In this document: piece after piece, positions 22,537 to 32,634 of the stretch
Numbering within the stretch: the first letter of the stretch is position 1
Layout: each line of letters opens with the position of its first letter
From: Amaranthus tricolor
Lineage: Eukaryota; Streptophyta; Magnoliopsida; Caryophyllales; Amaranthaceae
DNA: 64,000 bases
NCBI RefSeq assembly: GCF_026212465.1
Contig: NC_080059.1
Location: 19,698,189 to 19,762,188, forward strand
Reading direction: 5' to 3'
Made by a program: the position numbers and the translations under genes
The notes under the pieces: model-generated
Seen by the model: only the letters and a program-made list of their open reading frames with translations
Told to the model about the DNA's origin: nothing
Databases searched by the model: none

Positions 22537-23598
22537 ATGTGGAAGATGAACGAATGCATGGAAGAAGGGTACTCTACGCAAAGGTCACCCATGTTCGATG
22601 GGAAATTCTATACCTACTGAAAAAATAGGATGGAAATTTTTATAAAGGCCGAAAATTACCAAGTATGGAGAGTAATTGAAATAGGAGATTTCGAAGTGAC
22701 GACCATCAACTCCAACAATGAATCAATTCCAAAACCAATCACTGAATATGAAAAGGAAGACTTTCAAAAGATGGAGATGAACGCTCTTGCTATCAAGCTG
22801 CTTCACTGTGGTCTAGGGCCAAATGAACATAATCGTATCATGGGTTGTAAAACGGCAAAGCAGATTTGGGACCTGCTGGAAGTTACCCATGAAGGCACCA
22901 GTGAAGTGAAGCGCTCCAAGATTGATCTACTGATGTCCAGATATGAAAGGTTCGTCATGGAACCTAGGGAGAACATTCAAGAGATGTTCACCAGGTTCAC
23001 AAATATCACGAACGAATTATTCTCTCTTGGTAAGATCATTCCCGTTGATGAACAAGTCAGGAAAATACTGAGAAGTCTTCCACAAGATGAGCGCTGGAGA
23101 GCTAAGGTCACAGCCATCCAGGAGTCCAAAGATTTCACCAAGTTCAATTTGGAGGAGCTGGCTGGTTCACTCATGCCACACGAATTGCATTTGGGAACAG
23201 CGGACAGTTCCCGAAACAAAGGACTGGCTCTAGCAGCTGATGATAGTGAAGAATCAAAAGCTGGTGAAGAGGAAGCTACTATGTTGGCACGTAAATTCAA
23301 AAAATTCTTCAGGAACAGCAGATATAGAAACCAAAGAAATAATAAGGAAAGAGAAACTGCTAACATGAAGACAAATTTTGAATGCCACAAATGTGGAAGT
23401 ACTGATCACTTCATCAAGGATTGCCCTCTATGGAAGAATGAGAAGGGCAAAGGGAAGACAAGGGAAGCTGGAAGAATGCCAAAGAAGAGAAACTTCAGAA
23501 CAGATTTTCGTAAAGCAATGATCGCAGCTTGGGGTGACACTAAAAGCGAAGCTGAAACTGAAGTTCCAGTAGAGGAAGAAACTGCAGTAAAGATCTAA
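22537..23598 (+). pseudogene. gag (nucleocapsid) of the SIRE-like element, first part
   Basis: Gag packages the element RNA into cytoplasmic particles. The likely start is ATG 22537, reading into SPMFDGKFYTY. An in-frame TGA at 22618 replaces the Trp that usually follows, so the frame then restarts at ATG 22630. Conserved UBN2-type gag sequence follows (AKQIWDLLEVTHEGTSEVKR, RENIQEMFTRFTNI), ending in a CCHC zinc knuckle CHKCGSTDHFIKDC at about residues 255-268 of the 322-codon open part. The frame closes at TAA 23596-23598, one base overlapping the ATG of the next frame. A small deletion is the likely cause (see the finding on this junction). Confidence 0.88.
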
Positions 23599-24314
23599 TG
23601 TCTTCTAGTTCTTCTCCTAAACATCTATTCAGTTTAAGTAAAGATAAATTAATTAAGTTATTTTTGGAAACACAAGAGAAGTTGGAAGAAAAAACAGCTA
23701 AGTGTCTCCAAATTGAGAAAGACCTTAAGTTAAGTAAAAATCACATCTCATACTTAAATACTTTTAGGATCGATGTGCAAAGTAGATTTTTTGATTTGTT
23801 AGATAAGAATATCATTTTAAAAGAGCAATTGGAGAAAATAAAGCATGAATTCATCATTCTTAACATTGAAAAGAATCAAAACAAATTGCTAGAATTAAAA
23901 TGGGATGAAAATGATAAATCCACTCATGTGTTTAGCACGGACTTTCAAGAAATGAAATTAAAATTAAAATCATGTGAAAGAGAAAATAAGTATCTAAAAG
24001 ATCAACTTAATTTAAAAGGAAAAGGGAAAATCAATGAAGTTCCCAAATGGATTCTAAATGCTAAACCAAAAAGCAAAGAAGGTCTAGGTTATGTTAAAAA
24101 TGATAAAAAGAAAAAGGTCTATGTTGATCTCCCTAGTAGTAAAATCTGTTCCTTTTGTGGTAAAATTAGACACCTAAAATATCATTGTATAAAAAGGGAA
24201 CAACACCACATAGCAAATAAAATTCATGTCGAACAGTTATGGATCAAGAAATATGATTCATGTATAATCGACAAGGAACCCAAGGATAACTGGGTTCCTA
24301 AACCTAACGCTTAA
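23598..24314 (+). pseudogene. gag-pol linker: coiled coil plus second zinc knuckle
   Basis: This is a 238-codon open frame in the -1 frame relative to gag. It begins with a Ser-rich stretch, then a long Lys/Glu-rich predicted coiled coil (about residues 17-155), then a second CCHC knuckle CSFCGKIRHLKYHC (about residues 184-197), and ends NWVPKPNA before TAA 24312-24314. In SIRE-like elements this segment joins gag to protease in one frame; here the TAA is in frame with the protease downstream, so it looks like a nonsense mutation, not a natural boundary. The ATG 23598 may be fortuitous. Confidence 0.82.
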
Positions 24315-25161
24315 TTTGCTGTGCAGGTTCAAGTGAGGGGGAACAACTCATGGTATCTTGACAGTGGGTGTTCCAAGCACATGACGGGTAACAAATCTAA
24401 ATTTCTCTCACTTGAAGCATATGATGGGGGAACTGTAACCTTCGGTGATAATATGAAGGGTGAGATAATCGCCAAAGGAAAGGTTGGAAGGTCAAGTTCC
24501 CATGCCATTGACAATGTATTTTTAGTCGAGAATTTAAAACACAATCTTTTAAGTATTTCTCAATTTTGTGACAAGGGTAACTCTGTTAAGTTTACTTCTG
24601 AACGATGCATAATTTCTAGGAACAACACAGGAGACCCTGTGCTTGAGGGAATCAGAAAAAGGAACACTTATGTTGTGGACCTGGACACTGTTCCCAAAAC
24701 CAGTCTAATGTGTTTAAGCGTTATAGAAGAAGACCCACTGCTTTGGCACAAGCGTCTGGGTCATGCTAGCTATTCATTGATTAACACTTTAAGATCAAAA
24801 GACCTAGTAAGAGGATTACCAGCAATAAAATTACTCAAAAATGAAATTTGTGATCCTTTGCTAAAGGAAAACAAGTGCGGTCATCCTTTAAATCAAAGTA
24901 TCTGGTGACTACCTCTAGACCATTAGAATTAATTTATATGGATCTATGTGGACCTATGAGAACACAAAGCCGTAGTGGCAAAAGATATGTGTTTGTCATA
25001 GTTGATGACTATAGTAGATTTACTGGACCCTATTTTTAGTAAGCAAAGATGAAACTTTTGATGAGTTTGTTTCTTTTGCTAACAAAATACAAAAATCTAC
25101 CAATAATCTAATTGTTCACATAAGATCAGATCATGGCAAAGAATTTGAAAATTCAAACTTT
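24315..25161 (+). pseudogene. pol: protease, pre-integrase and integrase core of the SIRE-like element
   Basis: From 24345 the frame reads SWYLDSGCSKHMTG, the aspartic protease active site (Asp-Ser-Gly) with its copia-specific C..H motif, then NLKHNLLSISQFCDKG and the pre-integrase zinc site beginning LWHKRLGHAS. Near 24857 the CD-x-C part is lost by what looks like a 1-base deletion, and the old frame stops at 24906. In the next frame 24858-25020 is the integrase core (SRPLELIYMDLCGPM, YVFVIVDDYSRF) with its first catalytic Asp. Near 25021 a second 1-base deletion (the T of a TGG Trp codon) moves the reading into the frame of the following ORF. The successive frames 0, 2 and 1 agree with two single-base losses. 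Confidence 0.88.
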
Positions 25162-27546
25162 ATGAACTATTGTAAGGAACATGGTATAAATCACAATTTT
25201 TCCGCTCCTAGAACACCACAACAAAATGGGGTGGTAGAAAGGAAAAATAGAACCCTAGAAGAAATGGCTAGGACTATGTTGATTGCTAGTGGTCTACCTA
25301 AAAATTTTTGGGCCGAGGCCGTCAATACTGCATGCTATACTTTGAATCGTGTATTAATAAGACCAATCACTTCTAAAACACCTTATGAATTGCTTAAAGG
25401 TGTTAAACCAAATATTTCCTATTTTCGTGTGTTTGGATGCAAATGTTTTGTTCATGTAAATGGAAAACGAAATATAGGTAAATTTGATGATAGAAGTGAT
25501 GAATCAGTATTTCTCGGTTATTCATCACATAACAAAGCTTACAGAGTTTATAATAAGAGAACAATGTGCGTGGAGGAATCCGTTCACATAATCTTTGATG
25601 AAACTAACTTTTCAACAAGTGAACAAGAAATAAACAATGTCAAAATAGGTCTTGCAAATCTAGAAGATGATGAAGAAATAAAGGTGCAAGATCAAGGAAC
25701 AACAGGTGAACAGCTAATACAAGAAGACGAAGAAGAAACTGACCAAGTCCAGGAACTGCCAGCACAACTGGACCAGCAAACTGTTCCCAATTCAGCTGTT
25801 CCCGCAGATGAGCAAAATGATCCAGTAGCTGAACAAAATGCCAATCAAGATGCTGAGCCAGAACATGCTACTGTTCCCTTAAGAGAATTTGTGCCCAAAC
25901 CTTGGAAATATCAAAGTTATCATCCTCTTGATCTGATTATAAGTGATATGAATAAGGGAACACAAACCAGATCCCAACTGAGAAACTTTTGTGCACATTT
26001 TGCGTTCCTATCATCACTTGAACCCAAAAATCACGAAGAAGCTCTAAAGGATTCCGAATGGATAGTAGCCATGCAAGATGAATTAAATGAATTTGAAAGA
26101 AATAAGGTATGGCACTTGGAACCCAAACCAAAACACAAGAAGGTAATTGGTTTGAAATGGGTATTTCGGAATAAGCTAGATGAGCATGGAATAATTGTAA
26201 GAAACAAAGCAAGACTCATGGTTAAAGGGTATAATCAACAAGAAGGTATTGATTACACCGAGACATTTGCTCTAGTAGCAAGTTTAGAGGCTATTAGAAT
26301 TTTAATTTCTTTTGTTGCATTTATGAACTTTAAGTTATATCAAATGGATGTGAAATGTGCTTTCTTAAATGGTTTTCTTGATGAAGAATTTTTTGTTGAA
26401 CAACCCCCAGGTTTTGAGAATACCTCTTGTCCTGATCATATCTACAAGCTTGACAAAGCTTTATATGACTTGAAGCAAGCTCCTAGGCAATGGTATGAAA
26501 GACTATCAAAGTTTTTGATTCAAAATAACTTTGTAAGAGGAAAAATTGATAAAACCTTATTCTTTAAGAATAAAGGTTATGATATTTTAGTTGTTCAAAT
26601 TTATGTTGATGATATTATTTTCGGTGCGACCAATGATTTGTTATGTAAAGAATTTGCCAACCTTATGGGCACAGAATTTGAAATGAGCATGATGGGAGAA
26701 TTAAATTTCTTCCTTGGTTTGCAAATTAAACAAACTAAAAATGGTATTTTTATTCATCAACAAAAATACATAAAAGAACTTCTTAAGAAGTATGGGCTAA
26801 ACAACGCAAAAACCAACCATACACCCATGGCTACAAATGTTAGATTAGATGAAGACCTAAAAGGAACTAACGTAGATCAAACAATGTATCGAGGCATGAT
26901 AGGTTCCCTATTATATCTAACTGCAAGTAGACCCGATATTTCATTTAGTGTTGGTTTATGTTCTAGATTTCAGTCCAACCCCAAAGAATCACATCTCACT
27001 GCAGTAAAACGGATTTTGAGATATTTGAAGGGAACAGACGACTTGTCCCTATTTTATCCTAAAAGTGATGTTTATGATTTAAAAGGCTTTAGTGATGCAG
27101 ATTATGCAGGTCATCTAGTTAATAGAATAAGCACGTCAGGTATGGTACAATTTCTTGGCTCATGTTTAGTTTCATGGAGTTCCAAGAAACAAAACACGGT
27201 TGCATTATCCACAGCCAAAGCTGAATACGTAGCAGCAGCAGCCTGCTGTTCCCAAATGCTTTGGATAAAACAGCAACTAAGAGATTTTGTTATTAAAATT
27301 GAATGCATTCCTATTTATTGTGATAATACCAGTGCCATATGTATATCTAAAGATCCAGTGCATCACTCACGAGCTAAACATATACATATTAGACATCATT
27401 TTCTTAAGGATAATGTAGAAAACAAAAATATTGTATTAAAGCATGTTAATACAAATGAACAAGTTGCAGATATTCTGACCAAACCACTTCCAAGGGAACA
27501 ATATGAAAAGATGAGATTGGAACTTGGTATGATCAAGCTCCACTAA
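25162..27546 (+). CDS. pol: integrase end, reverse transcriptase and RNase H (794 codons open)
   Basis: This open part of pol starts inside integrase; the ATG is internal and not a true start. TPQQNGVVERKNRT carries the integrase catalytic Glu (residue 26). About residues 315-560 are a copia reverse transcriptase (LKWVFRNKLDEHG, YQMDVKCAFLNGFLDEE, LYDLKQAPRQWYE) with the YVDD active site at residues 481-484. From about residue 640 there is RNase H (GFSDADYAG, STAKAEYVAAA, YCDNTSAI) and the usual ending ADILTKPLP. Residues 170-260 are an acidic, Gln-rich spacer. No stop or frameshift is seen in 2.4 kb, but upstream lesions mean it could not be made from the polyprotein. Confidence 0.92.
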   Translation: MNYCKEHGINHNFSAPRTPQQNGVVERKNRTLEEMARTMLIASGLPKNFWAEAVNTACYTLNRVLIRPITSKTPYELLKGVKPNISYFRVFGCKCFVHVNGKRNIGKFDDRSDESVFLGYSSHNKAYRVYNKRTMCVEESVHIIFDETNFSTSEQEINNVKIGLANLEDDEEIKVQDQGTTGEQLIQEDEEETDQVQELPAQLDQQTVPNSAVPADEQNDPVAEQNANQDAEPEHATVPLREFVPKPWKYQSYHPLDLIISDMNKGTQTRSQLRNFCAHFAFLSSLEPKNHEEALKDSEWIVAMQDELNEFERNKVWHLEPKPKHKKVIGLKWVFRNKLDEHGIIVRNKARLMVKGYNQQEGIDYTETFALVASLEAIRILISFVAFMNFKLYQMDVKCAFLNGFLDEEFFVEQPPGFENTSCPDHIYKLDKALYDLKQAPRQWYERLSKFLIQNNFVRGKIDKTLFFKNKGYDILVVQIYVDDIIFGATNDLLCKEFANLMGTEFEMSMMGELNFFLGLQIKQTKNGIFIHQQKYIKELLKKYGLNNAKTNHTPMATNVRLDEDLKGTNVDQTMYRGMIGSLLYLTASRPDISFSVGLCSRFQSNPKESHLTAVKRILRYLKGTDDLSLFYPKSDVYDLKGFSDADYAGHLVNRISTSGMVQFLGSCLVSWSSKKQNTVALSTAKAEYVAAAACCSQMLWIKQQLRDFVIKIECIPIYCDNTSAICISKDPVHHSRAKHIHIRHHFLKDNVENKNIVLKHVNTNEQVADILTKPLPREQYEKMRLELGMIKLH

Positions 27547-28023
27547 AGTTGGTTGCATGAAATTCCCAATGAAGCATCATGAGAATGAAAAAGGTCAGGA
27601 ATCAACCTCAATATCTTGATTGAGAATCAATTATTGAATGGATCAGGTAAACACTTAATAAAGTTTGTACTATGAATGTCTTCTCGTTTGTATGTTGTTA
27701 AGTTGATCAGACCAAAGCAGTATGTTCGTTATTCTCTTCATATAATATTTTATAACATTATAATATTTCATAATTTTGTTCTTAAATTTTTTTAATATAT
27801 AGTCAACATAAATCAATAAAAAATATGGGAAACGGTTTTCATTTCTTCATATAATCCTTCCAAATCACAAGTAATGATGAAGGCATTGATGAGATGGGAC
27901 TTAATGTAACCGTCATTTCAAAACTTTCAAAAGCTGTCACCGTACATCATAATACGCATACATCTTCCTCTTCCTCAAGAAACCGTTCTCCTTCTTTTCT
28001 CTCAACCTTTTCAAAAGTTTAAA
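27547..28023 (+). promoter_or_regulatory. Leader between pol and the env-position ORF
   Basis: This is 477 bp of non-coding DNA. The last ~60 bp are pyrimidine-rich (CATCTTCCTCTTCC, CTCCTTCTTTTCTC) and lead to AAAATGA, a good plant start context. This resembles the 5' leader of an ordinary plant mRNA or a 3' splice acceptor region. A separate or spliced transcript for the downstream ORF is an inference. Confidence 0.4.
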
Positions 28024-29742
28024 ATGAAAACCCTAAGATCTTCAAAATCAGGCAAGAAAACCCCTAAATCCCGTACACATACCCAGCCACAACCTCTAAA
28101 AGTGGTTCATCCTCCACCATTACTGGATGCTGCACCACCCACAACCACAGAAACCACAAAAGAATTACCCAAACATACTACTGAACCTACCAGTACCAAA
28201 CGCAAGATTTCAAGTGGGTCATCCTTCAAAGTAGTCAAACGTTCGAAGCATAGTGATCCTAATAGTGCTGAAGAAATCTCAAAAGAAATGTCTGTTGGTT
28301 TTGGACTCGACAAATACTGGTATGACTCTACCCATTTTCCTCAACTGCATGACATTTTGCAACATCAAGAATGGGAAGTTTTGATGTCAAATTTTAGTTG
28401 CAATTCCATTTTTCCAAATCTTATACGAGAATTTATTTCAAATTTCTCAAATGAATGTGGGATGTGTTCTAGTACTGTTAAGAACATCAAAATAGAATTT
28501 AATAGTGCATTGCTGGGGGAATGGTTTAATGTTCCTAATGTTGGGTTTGATACTTACTACGTTGGTTCAAAAATAGTATTTTCTGGGATAAATGAAAAAA
28601 CGATTTTAAAATTTTTAGGGATTGAGCAAAGAAAAGGGAAAATAAGCCATAACATTTTGAATCCTCTGCATAAATTATTGTACAATATTGCACGAAGATT
28701 TATTTTGCCAAGAAACTCCAAAAGGAGTGAAGTAAGTTTACGTGATGCTACATTGATTTACTGCATGGCTAATCACATAAAGATAAATTTTCCATCGATG
28801 ATATCTAATTTGTCTGATTGTATTGAGAAGAAAAATTTTGTTGGTTATGGAGGATTGCAGACCTGGATTTTTAGAAAATTTGATGTCCCTTTGGAAGGGT
28901 TGGAGTTCCCAATGGGACCCAACATGAAGATAGGTGCAAAGTGTTTACAAAATTTGCACTTAAAATTAACTGATGAAGGGATGTTAATACATTATTTAGA
29001 GGAGGAAGTTGGAGTTGGTTCTGAAGAAGAAGGGATTGAAAAAGAAGAAGAAAAATTGAGGGAGGAAGAACAGGAAGAAAAAGAGGAAAAGGAGCAAGGA
29101 CCTGTTCCCACTGATAATATTGAAATAGAAGAAAAAGGGGAACAGCATGGAGAAGCTAGTAAAGGGGAACAGGATGGAGAAGCTAGTAAGGGGGAAGTAG
29201 AACAGGAAGGAGTCTTAGGAGAAGATGCTTATCACAATCTCTGTAATGATTCAAGTGATGAAGAGACTGTGATAGCATTGAGGAGAAATGCTAAATCTGT
29301 TCAGAGGAAGAGTAGGAGGTTAGCCTCGAAACGTAAGGCTACAATGGTTGATGATACCACATTTGAGACCATGCCTGAGTCTACATCCAATAAACCTCCC
29401 TTTCCCAAGCCAACCACATCATCACCACATCACACTCCATCACCACCACATCACAATCCATCACCACCTCTATCACCTATTCACTTTACACCACCACCAT
29501 CTCAATCTTCACCAAGTAATGGTTGTGCTAACCCTGATTCTGTTCCTGCAGCTTCTTCAAACTTCATTCTCTCCAAGCTCCTTGACCTACAATCTCAATT
29601 CACTGCTTTTCAAGACGAAGTTCGAGTCTCACTTGCTTCAATTGTTGATCAGCTTAACCAGATGGAGAGCCGTCTTGGTGCCAAGCTGGACACAGTGGAA
29701 GTACAGACTGAGTTCATCGATGAAGAAGAGACTGCTCCCTGA
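28024..29742 (+). CDS. Extra ORF in env position (572 aa), transposon-protein-like
   Basis: A long intact ORF lies between pol and the 3' LTR on the sense strand, where SIRE elements carry their env-like gene. The N-terminus is basic and Pro/Thr-rich with a nuclear-signal-like KRKIS..KVVKRSKH (residues 59-77). Residues about 135-290 resemble the domain annotated in plants as 'putative plant transposon protein' (FNSALLGEWFNVP, LLYNIARRFILPR, SLRDATLIYCMANHIKINFP). Then come a Glu-rich tract (322-397), a basic patch RRNAKSVQRKSRRLASKRKA (419-438), a Pro/His-rich tract (455-495) and a C-terminal coiled coil (about 512-562). I see no signal peptide or membrane segment, so an envelope role is doubtful. 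There are no stops or shifts, in contrast to gag-pol. Confidence 0.85.
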   Translation: MKTLRSSKSGKKTPKSRTHTQPQPLKVVHPPPLLDAAPPTTTETTKELPKHTTEPTSTKRKISSGSSFKVVKRSKHSDPNSAEEISKEMSVGFGLDKYWYDSTHFPQLHDILQHQEWEVLMSNFSCNSIFPNLIREFISNFSNECGMCSSTVKNIKIEFNSALLGEWFNVPNVGFDTYYVGSKIVFSGINEKTILKFLGIEQRKGKISHNILNPLHKLLYNIARRFILPRNSKRSEVSLRDATLIYCMANHIKINFPSMISNLSDCIEKKNFVGYGGLQTWIFRKFDVPLEGLEFPMGPNMKIGAKCLQNLHLKLTDEGMLIHYLEEEVGVGSEEEGIEKEEEKLREEEQEEKEEKEQGPVPTDNIEIEEKGEQHGEASKGEQDGEASKGEVEQEGVLGEDAYHNLCNDSSDEETVIALRRNAKSVQRKSRRLASKRKATMVDDTTFETMPESTSNKPPFPKPTTSSPHHTPSPPHHNPSPPLSPIHFTPPPSQSSPSNGCANPDSVPAASSNFILSKLLDLQSQFTAFQDEVRVSLASIVDQLNQMESRLGAKLDTVEVQTEFIDEEETAP

Positions 29743-30535
29743 TTCCTCTTCTCATGTTTTTAATGATTTGTTGGCTGTAACACTAATCAAAAAATTTCAC
29801 TTTCCTTTGTACCATCTGGGGTACAAGTTTGTATTTGAACAACTGCTACATTTCTTTCTTTTGTTTTTATTTCTGGTCTGTGATGACTAACACTATGCAG
29901 ATTTGATTGCTTTTTATGGTGCTTACTTTCATTATTGTTTCTTGCTTTCATCACTGACAAATCTATATGGTTTGTGCTGAGGTTTGATAACCCCAAATTC
30001 TTTTTGATTGAATACAAAAGGGGAAAGATTATGCACAAACTTAAGAAGAGCTGTGAATACACAGTACATATCTTGATTGATTTATATTGTTTTTTTTTTG
30101 GAAGTTAATGTGCTGTGCTGTGTTTATGATAGCTTTTTTATGATAGCTTTTAATCTGATCATCTGTGTTGATATTAATTTTTTATGGATATTTTGATTAA
30201 TTGTTTTAATCTGATCATCTGTGTTGATATTAAGTTTTTATGGATATTTTGATTAATTGTTTTAAAGTTGTCTCTTTGTCTCTTTTGAAAATACTTAATA
30301 ATTTTTGTTTTAGTCTATTTTATTTTAGTTTGTTTTAGTTTAATTATTTTTGAAATTTTTAAAACATATTTGATATTATGTTTTTATAGAGTAAGTTGGT
30401 TTATGTATGCTTAGTAAATTATATTGTAACAAGTTGCTTACTAAGTATTTTAGAGTTGCTTTAATCTCTAGTATGCTCTAAGAAATTTGTTTTACTCTAG
30501 TGTACTTAAGTTTGTTTATAAAGTTTGTCATCATC
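29743..30535 (+). other. Non-coding 3' region of the SIRE-like element
   Basis: About 790 bp of T-rich sequence lies between the extra ORF and the polypurine tract. It includes a 56-bp tandem duplication at 30148-30259 and two copies of TTTATGATAGCTTTT just before it. No further ORF is supported. Confidence 0.6.
30148..30259 (+). repeat. 56-bp tandem duplication in the SIRE 3' region
   Basis: The copies at 30148-30203 and 30204-30259 both begin TTTTAATCTGATCATCTGTG and end GATTAATTG, differing at one position. A third copy begins (TTTTAA) and stops. A recent replication slip is likely. Confidence 0.85.
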
Positions 30536-30549
30536 AAAAAGGGGGAATT
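30536..30549 (+). promoter_or_regulatory. Polypurine tract of the SIRE-like element
   Basis: AAAAAGGGGGAAT directly precedes the 3' LTR and would prime plus-strand synthesis. Its sequence is typical of SIRE-like elements. Confidence 0.85.
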
Positions 30550-31735
30550 TTTTGGCTCTTAAGGTTTTGATGATGACTTCAGTTTTAAATAAACAAACAT
30601 ATTTTAGAGATTGTTTTGTAGGTGAATATCCGATTTTGTTGAAATCGTTGATGAAGCCTATGACTTGGTTCGTGGAAGTTGTACGTGTCTTACAATATTC
30701 AAAAAGTTAGATAAGTGCTTAGGAAGTTAAAGGTTGACAGACGGTCTACTTTTCCTAAAATGAACAATCTAACAGAAGTTGAAGCTGGAGACAGTACGTT
30801 GTTCCTACGTAGCAGGTCTGGAGAAAAACATCGACTGGAAAATTGCAGTTATTTTATTATTCTGTTTTTAGTTTATGTAAACGGTTAAAACATAAATTAG
30901 TTACTTAAATTAATTAGTAAGTTAATTGGCTAAACTATTTTTAGGTTATCTAAAAATTGCCTAAGACTTTTTCTTCTTAAGATTAAGATCTCCTACTTTT
31001 TCGGATCTTGTGTTTTTAATTCCTATGCTATTTTTAGCTTAAGGAAACCGTTTTACTTTGAGCAAATGACAGCCGGACGTTTATTTTTTTTTTGGCAAGA
31101 CCACTATCTTTTTGTTTTGAGAACGTGGATGATAGTGGGAGGTGTGTCTAAGGTAACTGCTGGCTGTTCCCATTATAAATAGGAGGAACTTTGCTCGAAC
31201 CAAAAAAAATCCAAGAGTGTCCATAAAAGGGAGATCATTTAAAAAAAAATATTTTCTGTTTTTAAATGCCAATTAATTTATTATATTTTTCTTAAGTAAT
31301 TATTTTAATTTTTATCCTCTTGAGAATTGGCCTTGTAAGGGTTATTGAGTGATTTGTTGTAATTAGACTCATGAGAAGTCTAAGGGAATAGAGAAGTGAA
31401 ACGTGAGAAGAGAAAGAGAAGGAGAAAGTAGAGAAAGAGAATTAGGCCTAGAGTAGAGAAGCTTCAAGTGAAGCAAACTGTTTTATGTAATTGTATTTGA
31501 TTGCCTAAAACATAGTGAGAATTTTGAAATCCCGGGGGTCGTGGTTTTCCTTCTTATTAGGCCAAGAAGGTTTCCACTTAAAATCTTTGTCTCCTTTTTA
31601 TCTTTTGCTTTTTAAGTTTAAGCTTTATTTTGTTTGTTAAAATTCCGCAAATTAGAAGAAAAACGAAGTAAAGCTAGATACACAACAATTCACCCCCCCT
31701 GTTGTTGCATTCGACCATCTTCGTGTATTTCAACA
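30550..31735 (+). repeat. 3' LTR of the SIRE-like element
   Basis: It is collinear with the 5' LTR over its full length. The first dinucleotide is TT instead of TG (a point change); the end is TTCAACA. A TATAAATA box is at 31174-31181. Confidence 0.92.
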
Positions 31736-32290
31736 AGAATTATAATATTTATCTTTTTTTAAAAAAAAGATAATGTGTGGGATGAAGGTTCAAAAAAAGC
31801 ATTTTGTTGTGTGGATAAAGATAGTGTTTTGTTCAATTCAATTGTTTCCATCAAATGGGAAGAAGCAGGCTGGCGTTTTACATTTGGCCGCGTATAAATG
31901 ACGGTCTCATAGGAGACTTACTCCAACACAAATTTGACATGCCCTTCAATTAAGGCTACAAAATAATTCATTAAATTATTACTAATTATTTCATTTATAA
32001 AATCGAAATTTGTATACGATCACTAGTAGAAAAAACCTATTTACTATATCTTATAAATCTAATTTAGTTTGATAACAAAATGCAATTTTTAATTCTAGTT
32101 TTATGCTTTAATTCTAAGAACTAGAGCAGATAATATTTTTATACTCTTGTTCAACAAGAAATGAAGCATAAAAGGTTTATCTGCTCCGTCTGTTGGAATT
32201 AGGAAAATGATAATGAAACTTTAGCGCAATTTCATAAGGAATCTGTTAAATGGTGAAAATGATAATAGACCTTTTGCGTAATTTTATAAG
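31736..32290. other. Intergenic DNA between the SIRE-like element and the plastid insert
   Basis: No gene is seen. A perfect short palindrome ATCTTTTTTTAAAAAAAAGAT (about 31752-31772) and the phrase GACGGTCTCATAGGAGACTT (31901), related to the MITE at 62513, are the only notable points. Confidence 0.4.
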
Positions 32291-32294
32291 GAAA

Positions 32295-32445
32295 TTATGT
32301 TAGATAGATTTGATTGTCATCCTTCTTCTACTTCAAAATAATTCATACTTATACATTAACATTTGAAAATGTAATATTAGGTGGTAATGAAAAATTATAA
32401 ATAAAAAAATTTTTACGATCAAAGATTCAATAAGAATGCTAGTTC
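32295..32445. mobile_element. Degraded relative of the Harbinger-like MITE at 18940
   Basis: The words CATTAACATTTGAAAATGTA, TATTAGGTGGTAATGAAAAA and TTTACGATCAAAGATTCAA follow the order of CATTACCATTGGGAAAAGTG, TATTAGATGGTAATGAAAAT and TTGTGATCAAAGTTTCAA at 19088-19173. The ends are not recognisable. Confidence 0.45.
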
Positions 32446-32560
32446 TTACTGTTCATATGTTATGATATGAATATACCACACCAATTCCTTATGTATGGAT
32501 GATAAGATTCCATTGATACAGAGCCAACTCCAATAGACTTATTGGAGGGTCCCATTGGCG

Positions 32561-32584
32561 TGCATCCAGTAGGAATTGAACCTA

Positions 32585-32618
<34 letters not shown>

Positions 32619-32634
32619 ATTCAGCCATGGATGC
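32561..32634 (-). tRNA. trnI-CAU: Plastid-derived trnI-CAU copy in the nucleus
   Basis: The 74-nt sequence folds as a tRNA. The acceptor strand GCATCCA pairs with TGGATGC, the anticodon CAT is at 32599-32601 (minus strand), and the T-arm contains GGTTCAATTCC. In plastids this tRNA reads AUA after its C34 is changed to lysidine. Here it is a passenger in the plastid insert and, lacking a plastid setting, is unlikely to function as in the organelle. The sequence itself appears intact. Confidence 0.92.

Larger units (their letters stand above)
21285..31735 (+). mobile_element. SIRE/Maximus-like Ty1/copia retrotransposon with env-position ORF
   Basis: The 10.45-kb element has 1.18-kb LTRs that are about 97% identical by eye, a Met-tRNA primer site, gag with two zinc knuckles, protease, integrase, reverse transcriptase, RNase H, an extra 572-codon ORF, and a polypurine tract. 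The domain order (integrase before reverse transcriptase) makes it copia. The extra 3' ORF and long gag with two knuckles fit the SIRE/Maximus lineage. The flanks are AGAAG (21280-21284) and AGAAT (31736-31740), a 5-bp TSD with one change. Gag-pol is broken in five places, so the copy cannot make its own polyprotein. High LTR identity points to a fairly recent insertion. Confidence 0.92.

Noticed and set aside
29348..29890. 180-codon His/Leu-rich plus-strand frame overlapping the env-position ORF
   Set aside because: It is a shadow of the Pro/His-rich coding tract in another frame; no domain and no independent signals.
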